Origin: Mycoemilia scoparia | Lineage: Eukaryota > Kickxellomycota > Kickxellomycetes > Kickxellales > Kickxellaceae | Length of the DNA: 64,000 nt | Assembly (NCBI GenBank): GCA_027575805.1 | Contig: JANBPU010000088.1 | Location: 1 to 64,000, forward strand | Reading direction: 5' to 3' | Part shown: positions 61,201-64,000 of the stretch, in pieces | How positions within the stretch are numbered: position 1 is the stretch's first letter | How the letters are laid out: each line of letters starts with the position of its first letter | Made by a program: the position numbers and the translations under genes | Notes under the pieces: generated by a model | Seen by the model: only the letters and a program-made list of their open reading frames with translations | The model's database searches: none | What the model was told of the DNA's origin: nothing

Positions 61201-62008
61201 TGCCAGCAAGCTTCATGATGAAGATGGGAGACCCAGGAACTTCACTCTGACATTGGTAGAAGGCACTTGAGAAATCCTCAGGGTTCTTGACCATACGAAT
61301 ACCCTTGCCACCACCACCTTCAGAGGCCTTGATCATAACAGGGAATCCAATTCTTTCGGCTTGCTTAAGACCCTCTTCCATATTATGTGTTGTGGCAGCA
61401 TGATATGCAGAGTCCGGGACAACAATACAGTTGTCAGAATTGAGCTCAGTATCAGTGATGCCATCACCGCTCCATGGCAGTGTTGGGACCTTTGCATGCT
61501 GGGCAACAATAGTGGATGAGATCTTGTCACCAAGAGAACGCATTGAGCTTCCGGGGGGACCAATAAACACGGCTTTGTGTTTGCTGGTCCTCAAGCTCTC
61601 GGGCAAGAGGGGATTTTCAGAGGCATGCCCCCAACCAGCCCACACAGCATGAGCTCCACAACGCTCAGCAACATCGACGATGAGCTCAACATTGGCATAA
61701 TTGTTGTTATTAGACCCACCAGGGACCTCAACGCACTGATCAGCCATTCGGATATACTCGGCATTGACCTTCAAATCTTCAGGTGTGGCCATAACCACAA
61801 ACTGGATGGCTCTCTCATCACCAAATGTGGCATAGGCCCACTGCCTAACACTTCTTATTTCCTTGACGGCAGCAATACCATTATTAGCGATCAAAACCTT
61901 GGTGATAACCGTGTGACCGCCGCTTTCCATTACAAAGTCGCGGACTTTGCTCTTGGGAGCAACAGCTACGCTGTTACCACCTACAAACGAATCGATTGAA
62001 ATGGTCAT
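55211..62008 (-). CDS. ACC1: Acetyl-CoA carboxylase, cytosolic form from the first ATG
   Basis: Intronless, 2265 aa from the ATG at 62008 ([13 protein letters not shown]; A at position -3). This multidomain eukaryotic enzyme makes malonyl-CoA from acetyl-CoA, bicarbonate and ATP, the committed step of fatty-acid synthesis. The N-terminal biotin carboxylase has [20 protein letters not shown], an ATP-grasp loop [13 protein letters not shown] and [20 protein letters not shown] with [17 protein letters not shown]. The biotin site is EVMKMYM with the biotinyl Lys at residue 715 (codon 59864-59866). The central region follows, then a carboxyltransferase with [31 protein letters not shown] and [15 protein letters not shown]. 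The C-terminus is [17 protein letters not shown]. Length is close to yeast Acc1. The frame continues upstream of the ATG without a stop, described as the next feature. It converges on PRP22. Confidence 0.95.
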   Translation of the reverse strand: [2265 protein letters not shown]

Positions 62009-62275
62009 TCTTTTGAGAGGCGAGCAATTTAGACTATATTTGAATCTTCTTTTTGCTGGTGTTGGTGTTGTAGAGGCAGCAATACAGAGCCTTTTTCGAT
62101 ATCCTAGTGGCGATGGTTTAGTGCCGTGGTAGAAGGTTGTTGTTGTTGTAGTATATGCGCAAAATGGAGCAATAGAAGAAGCGGCACCAGCAGTACGAAA
62201 CCGTGTTGTATACAGGGGCCGAAGTAAAAAGGGAACCCGCCTTTTACTGCACAATATCGTATTAGTCAAAAGTCA
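62009..62275 (-). other. ACC1: In-frame N-terminal extension of ACC1, mitochondrial-presequence-like
   Basis: Upstream of the ACC1 ATG the same frame is open for at least 87 codons, bounded by an in-frame TGA just beyond 62272. It contains no ATG. The encoded residues have no Asp or Glu and about sixteen Lys/Arg, with many Ser/Thr/Ala and hydrophobics: SKRRVPFLLRPLYTTRFRTA early, GYRKRLCIAAS later and AKRRFKYSLNCSPLKR just before the ATG. This is the composition of a mitochondrial targeting peptide. Possible starts are near-cognate codons, for example ACG at 62258-62260 (A at -3) or TTG at 62267-62269. Alternatively a spliced leader exon supplies an ATG: GACTAATACGATATTGTGCAG (62265-62245) looks like a branch site plus acceptor, with exon sequence beginning at 62244. 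Yeast HFA1 has a non-AUG-started extension of this kind. Expression is inferred, not shown. Confidence 0.6.
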
Positions 62276-64000
62276 AAAAGAAAGCGAACAACGAGTAAAT
62301 GACTTGTTGCCCTGTACAGACGAAGTAGAGGATTATTAAAATGCGATGACCGTGATAAAGTTGAGAAGGAGAACGAGAAGCAGAGTTAGCCGAAAACTAG
62401 GTAGCAATAATCAAAACGCAAAAGCCTTAAAAATGGCAAAAGTACAATGTTTATGTCCTTTTGGAAACTCAAAGAAAGTGGTTACAGTCTATGACTGAGA
62501 ACGAGTGATTAGAACAGGAACTAAGTCTTGGTGAAGGTTAATTATTTTGCAACCGACTGTTATTATAGTTGCGGTGGCTATTATATAATAATAAAATAAT
62601 AAAGAGTTGAACAAGCTCTAGTGATGAAAGTTAAAAGTTGAAAAGCTGAAAGGCTGTGTGTAGTGGGGAAGAAAGGTGTTTTTGTAGCCAGAGAGCAGAC
62701 ATTTTCCAAGATATTCGCTTGCTCATACACGCATCATACCGTTATAACTAGTCCTGCTACTACCACCACCATCATTACAATAATTCGCAAAACACAGTCG
62801 TTGACTTCCGCCCTATCCCTCTCCTCCCCCCACTGACAACAAGTGTTTTCTCCTCACTCATCTCTTGCTTGACGAAACAAATCAAACCACTAACTGATCC
62901 TTCTCCCAGTGGGACAGTGTATGTTTTCTTCGAGCAGGGGCAATACACAGTGCCCACTTAATGAGGCTGAATTTTGATGATCCAATCAAATTGCTCCTAG
63001 CCTATAACAGCAGGCCTAGAAAAATGACAGTCACAAAAACCGGCCCCGAAATATCGGCAGGATCGATTTTTCAGTAGATAAGGTCACTGGGCTTCTCCCT
63101 ATTTTTTCCTGTTTGTGTGTGCGTATGTGTATGTTGGCCCTCTGCATCTCTCACTTGCAAACACATACATAAAAAGCCAGTCACTACAGTAATTAGTATT
63201 AGATTGGGGTCGTATACACACCTTCTCATTTATCTTATCTCGTTTTTCTGAATGTGGGAATTTGCTTGTCTTTCCATATATGACAATAGCGACTTCAGTA
63301 GGTGTCTTACTCTCACTCTCACCATGGATTTTATTCTCATAGAATCTTTGCCATTCTGTAGCGTTGTATGGCAAGCATTATTGCTTCTGTAAACTTAAAT
63401 AGTATCATGGTTTAGACTGCACTCTCACCGCCTTAAAAGGTATTCTGGAAAATTGCAAAAAACCAATATGATCCTTTTCTACCGTACTACCTGTACAATG
63501 CTTGATAAACGACCTGAGCAAAATTAAAGAAAATGAATCAAATAGTATTATGATTTTGTTTATTTTGGGCGAGATACTGATTAGTATAAAGTATATCACA
63601 TGGCTGTATTCCATCTGAGTCCAAAAGTCGAAATATAGTTTATCAGAATTTACTTTTATAGGAAATATATTCACACCTTTAAACAATAATGCTTAAATTT
63701 TACACGTGTTATTTGTGCTGGACATATAAAGATTCTAACTGATCGCATAGGGTTTCTATTCGACTAATGTAATGCAAATGCGGTCAATGTGCTACCAAAA
63801 GAATGGGATAAGATGGTGTAGCAGAACATGACGCAGGAATCAAAGCTCCTTTGAATCTGGGTACAATTCAAAGTGCCGTAGCAAGCTGTGTGGACACAGC
63901 ACCGCTTGTCATACTGGGCTCTCAACACTGAATACCAGCAAGTCTTGGAGCCCATTTCCAAGACCACCTGGGGTTGGATCATTGCTTGTAAGGTCGTTCT
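62276..64000. other. 1.7 kb upstream of ACC1, edge of window
   Basis: ACC1 promoter and leader region, C-rich on the minus strand near 62820-62840. GTTCGGCTAAC-like and TGACTAAT motifs could be branch sites of a leader intron, but I could not fix a donor. Minus-strand frames at 63099-63374 and 63405-63686 have possible splice boundaries but no agreeing phase. At the edge, 63764-64000 is open on the minus strand for 79 codons and reads with several cysteines (KTCWYSVLRAQYDKRCC). None of these is supported strongly enough to call a gene. Confidence 0.4.
63764..64000 (-). CDS. Possible partial gene at window edge (doubtful)
   Basis: An open frame of 79 codons reaches the window boundary on the minus strand and ends at a TAG/TAA-type stop near 63764. 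It encodes an unremarkable cysteine-containing sequence (MIQPQVVLEMGSKTCWYSVL) with no recognisable domain. The GC content of this piece is higher than its surroundings, which is the only positive sign. It may equally be chance. Confidence 0.2.
   Translation of the reverse strand, partial: RTTLQAMIQPQVVLEMGSKTCWYSVLRAQYDKRCCVHTACYGTLNCTQIQRSFDSCVMFCYTILSHSFGSTLTAFALH

Overview
The window is nuclear DNA from a fungus. It carries spliceosomal introns with GTAAGT-type donors and fungal-type orthologues: acetyl-CoA carboxylase, Prp22, Nop12, the TPR/F-box/LRR protein Dia2/Pof3 and dynactin Arp10. The genome is AT-rich and rich in microsatellites. Several very long genes (ACC1, PRP22, a sugar transporter) have no intron, while short genes such as the E2 enzyme have many. 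I favour an early-diverging (zygomycete-type) fungus, but this is an inference from general character.

Layout. 0.4-7.8 kb: four minus-strand genes, namely an unrecognised 146-aa protein, a Nop12/RBM34-type RRM protein, dynactin Arp10 and an MFS hexose transporter. 7.8-11.7 kb: gene-poor. 11.7-14.1 kb: Dia2/Pof3 (plus). 16.1-16.8 kb: a small single-pass membrane protein (minus). 16.8-28.1 kb: a gene-poor, microsatellite-rich stretch with one intronless gene, a secreted CAP/SCP-domain protein at 23.4 kb. 28.1-32.9 kb: a five-exon protein with a helical-repeat-like body and a coiled-coil tail. 35.3-40.8 kb: two convergent leucine-rich-repeat genes, the first with an F-box. 43.6-45.4 kb: a seven-exon UBE2G-type E2. 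47.3-54.7 kb: signal peptide peptidase, a small disordered protein and Prp22. 55.2-62.3 kb: ACC1 (minus). 62.3-64 kb: intergenic plus a doubtful open frame at the edge.

Most genes are unrelated housekeeping functions: ribosome biogenesis, splicing, dynactin, lipid synthesis, ER proteolysis and ubiquitin conjugation. They do not form a cluster. Dia2/Pof3, the F-box/LRR gene and the E2 all belong to ubiquitin signalling, without evidence of a shared pathway.

The most interesting signals: (1) the ACC1 frame continues 87 codons or more upstream of its first ATG, with no acidic residue and many Arg/Ser/Thr, like a mitochondrial presequence reached by a non-AUG start or a spliced leader exon. (2) Two small families of inverted-repeat elements of about 100 bp (MITE-like) lie between the genes, mostly in convergent 3'-3' gaps; one copy is split by an insertion flanked by a 9-bp duplication. 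(3) Two introns in different genes use GC-AG boundaries, each supported by reading phase and family alignment.
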